DNA from: an uncultured Lachnospiraceae bacterium
GTDB lineage: Bacteria > Bacillota > Clostridia > Lachnospirales > Lachnospiraceae
Direction: 5' to 3'
Assembly: GCA_947003375.1 (NCBI GenBank)
Contig: CAMQOJ010000208.1
Coordinates: 1 to 7,382, forward strand
DNA length: 7,382 bases
A program made the translations under genes and the position numbers. Below, piece after piece: positions 6,502 to 7,382 of the stretch. The notes beneath the pieces were generated by a model that saw nothing but the letters and a program-made list of their open reading frames with translations, made no database searches and was not told where the DNA came from. The stretch's first letter is position 1. Every line of letters begins with the position of its first letter.

Positions 6502-6557
6502 GGTTTCTGCACTTCCTTTTCTTTGTATTCTGCCTGTTGCTCTGTTTTTGCCTTGCT

Positions 6558-7151
6558 TTAGGACATATTCCCGTTTTCCCGCTCCGCGGTTTCCGCCGGG
6601 GCTCCTTCGGGCCTGGTTTCCTCCGCCGGAGCTTCCGGGGAGCCTCTGCTCTCCTGCGCCGGGGGAAATGCCGCCTCTCCGGCTCCTCCCGGGGCTTCCT
6701 CCGGCTCGGCCGTCATCCCCTCCAGGTTCTTCATCAGGATGCCCAGCAGACGGTAGAGCTCTGCCACCTCCTGGTCCGACATCCCCTCCAGCACCCTGTT
6801 TCCAATCCAGTCCATGTGGCGCTCAATCTTCTCATGGTTCTGGTAGGCCTCCGGGGTCATCTGGATACGCTTCAGCCTCCCGTCCTTGTCCTGGGCCCTT
6901 CGCACGATCAGCCCCTCCCGCTCCATGACCTGCAGCGTGTTGGAGACCGTGGCCCCGGATATGCGGAATTCCTTCTCCAGGTCTCTCTGGTACACGGGCC
7001 CGTCCTGGTGATGGTAGAGATATCCCAGAATGCCCCCCTGGAGCTGTGTCTTCGGCCCCTTCTTCACGTCGGGGCCGTTCCTGTGGATGGCCGTCTTGAT
7101 CTGGTTGTGGATGACCCGCAATAGAAATGTGATTCTCTTCCTCTCTTCCAT
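6558..7151 (-). CDS. MarR-family transcriptional regulator with a long Pro/Glu/Ala-rich tail
   Basis: Residues 1-146 form a MarR-type winged helix-turn-helix protein. An N-terminal helix leads to the DNA-binding domain (about 53-100), with the recognition helix near GATVSNTLQVMEREG (66-80) and a wing at RRAQDKDGRLKRI (84-96). C-terminal dimer helices follow to about 146. Such proteins bind palindromic sites as dimers and usually release DNA on binding a small ligand. Residues 147-197 are an added low-complexity tail rich in Pro, Glu, Ala and Gly; most family members end near 140-160 residues. The ATG at 7149-7151 follows AAGGAG at five- to six-base spacing. As first gene of the operon with two ABC exporters, and with two palindromes in its promoter, it is probably an autorepressor that controls efflux. 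The inducer is unknown. Confidence 0.92.
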   Translation of the reverse strand: MEERKRITFLLRVIHNQIKTAIHRNGPDVKKGPKTQLQGGILGYLYHHQDGPVYQRDLEKEFRISGATVSNTLQVMEREGLIVRRAQDKDGRLKRIQMTPEAYQNHEKIERHMDWIGNRVLEGMSDQEVAELYRLLGILMKNLEGMTAEPEEAPGGAGEAAFPPAQESRGSPEAPAEETRPEGAPAETAERENGNMS

Positions 7152-7204
7152 CGGCTCCTTCCTTATCCTGTTTCCTGCTGTGTCTGTTGCGTCTGCTGTG
7201 CCTT

Positions 7205-7224
7205 GGGAAGCGGCGATGCTTCCC
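7205..7224 (-). other. Hairpin in the marR-type 5' leader
   Basis: GGGAAGC (7205-7211) and GCTTCCC (7218-7224) form a perfect seven-base-pair stem with a six-base loop. It lies in the roughly 130-base leader between the inferred start site and the regulator's ATG. No T tract follows it, so it is not a terminator. It may protect the mRNA 5' region or have no role. Confidence 0.5.
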
Positions 7225-7254
7225 CGCTCAGATTGTCAGCCTGCCGGGTATCTT

Positions 7255-7268
7255 GTTAGCGGGCTAAC
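7255..7268. promoter_or_regulatory. Putative MarR operator O1 (palindrome)
   Basis: GTTAGC-GG-GCTAAC is a perfect inverted repeat with six-base arms and a two-base centre. It shares the pattern GTTAGY-NN-RCTAAC with the site at 7275-7288 and lies exactly 20 bases from it, centre to centre. It falls about 12-25 bases downstream of the likely transcription start, so a bound dimer could block the polymerase leaving the promoter. Confidence 0.75.
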
Positions 7269-7274
7269 TTGTTT

Positions 7275-7288
7275 GTTAGTGTACTAAC
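7275..7288. promoter_or_regulatory. Putative MarR operator O2 (palindrome) over the start site
   Basis: GTTAGT-GT-ACTAAC is a perfect inverted repeat with six-base arms. It overlaps the last two bases of the -10 element and covers the expected start near 7280. Binding by the adjacent MarR-family protein would compete directly with RNA polymerase. The 20-base spacing from O1 is about two DNA turns, which places both dimers on the same face of the helix. Confidence 0.78.
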
Positions 7289-7315
7289 TATATCGCGTTT
7301 TTGGGGATTTGTCAA
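7287..7315 (-). promoter_or_regulatory. Promoter of the MarR-ABC-ABC operon
   Basis: On the minus strand a consensus -35 TTGACA (7310-7315), a 17-base spacer and -10 TATAGT (7287-7292, five of six consensus bases) form a strong sigma-A-type promoter. Start near 7280 gives a leader of about 130 bases. The strength of the core elements fits a promoter that is normally held off by a repressor. The remaining bases to the window edge (7316-7382) show no gene. Confidence 0.85.
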
Positions 7316-7382
7316 TAGTGTTTTAAGGTTACTTTTCATGGGGTGGGGAAATCGGGCACTATAACAAGGGGCTCTCATGAGC

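Noticed and set aside
7369..7382. GCTC-TCAT-GAGC hairpin at the window edge
   Set aside because: Four-base stem at the very end of the sequence; context is cut off, so it cannot be judged.

Overview
All genes in this window lie on the minus strand, so transcription runs from high to low coordinates. High G+C coding sequence, AGGAGG-type ribosome binding sites, the gene families present and an FMN riboswitch with an intrinsic terminator all suggest a Gram-positive Firmicute, probably of the Clostridia (Lachnospiraceae-like). That placement is inferred from family resemblance and has not been tested by a database search.

Right part (about 7320 down to 2767): a three-gene drug-efflux-type operon. 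A MarR-family regulator is followed by two half-size ABC exporters with short gaps (56 and 42 bases). The promoter has a consensus -35 (TTGACA), a 17-base spacer and a near-consensus -10 (TATAGT). Two near-identical 14-base palindromes (GTTAGC-GG-GCTAAC and GTTAGT-GT-ACTAAC) sit exactly 20 bases apart, centre to centre. One touches the -10 and covers the likely start site; the other lies just downstream. They are the natural candidates for MarR operators, so the operon is probably autoregulated. The two ABC proteins look like a heterodimer: the 579-residue subunit has a degenerate ATP site (Walker A Gly to Ala, Walker B Glu to Asp, H-loop His to Gln), while the 650-residue subunit keeps the catalytic Glu and His.

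Middle part (about 2760 down to 1505): a riboflavin-uptake unit. A promoter (TTGCTT-17-TATAAT) drives a leader holding a complete FMN riboswitch (RFN element) and a downstream intrinsic terminator, then ribU, the substrate-binding S component of an ECF riboflavin transporter. A terminator closes the unit. The design implies that FMN shuts off riboflavin import by premature termination.

Left part (1456 down to 1): a small two-helix membrane protein resembling the YcxB family, then tsaE and the N-terminal 101 codons of tsaB, which runs off the window. TsaE and TsaB act with TsaD in making the universal tRNA modification t6A.

No mobile element, CRISPR array, tRNA or rRNA is visible. I do not see a plainly novel multi-gene system. 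The most informative signals are the paired operator, the concentration of substitutions in one composite ATPase site, and the riboswitch details: an aptamer 5' strand identical to the terminator's 3' arm, and an inserted hairpin.
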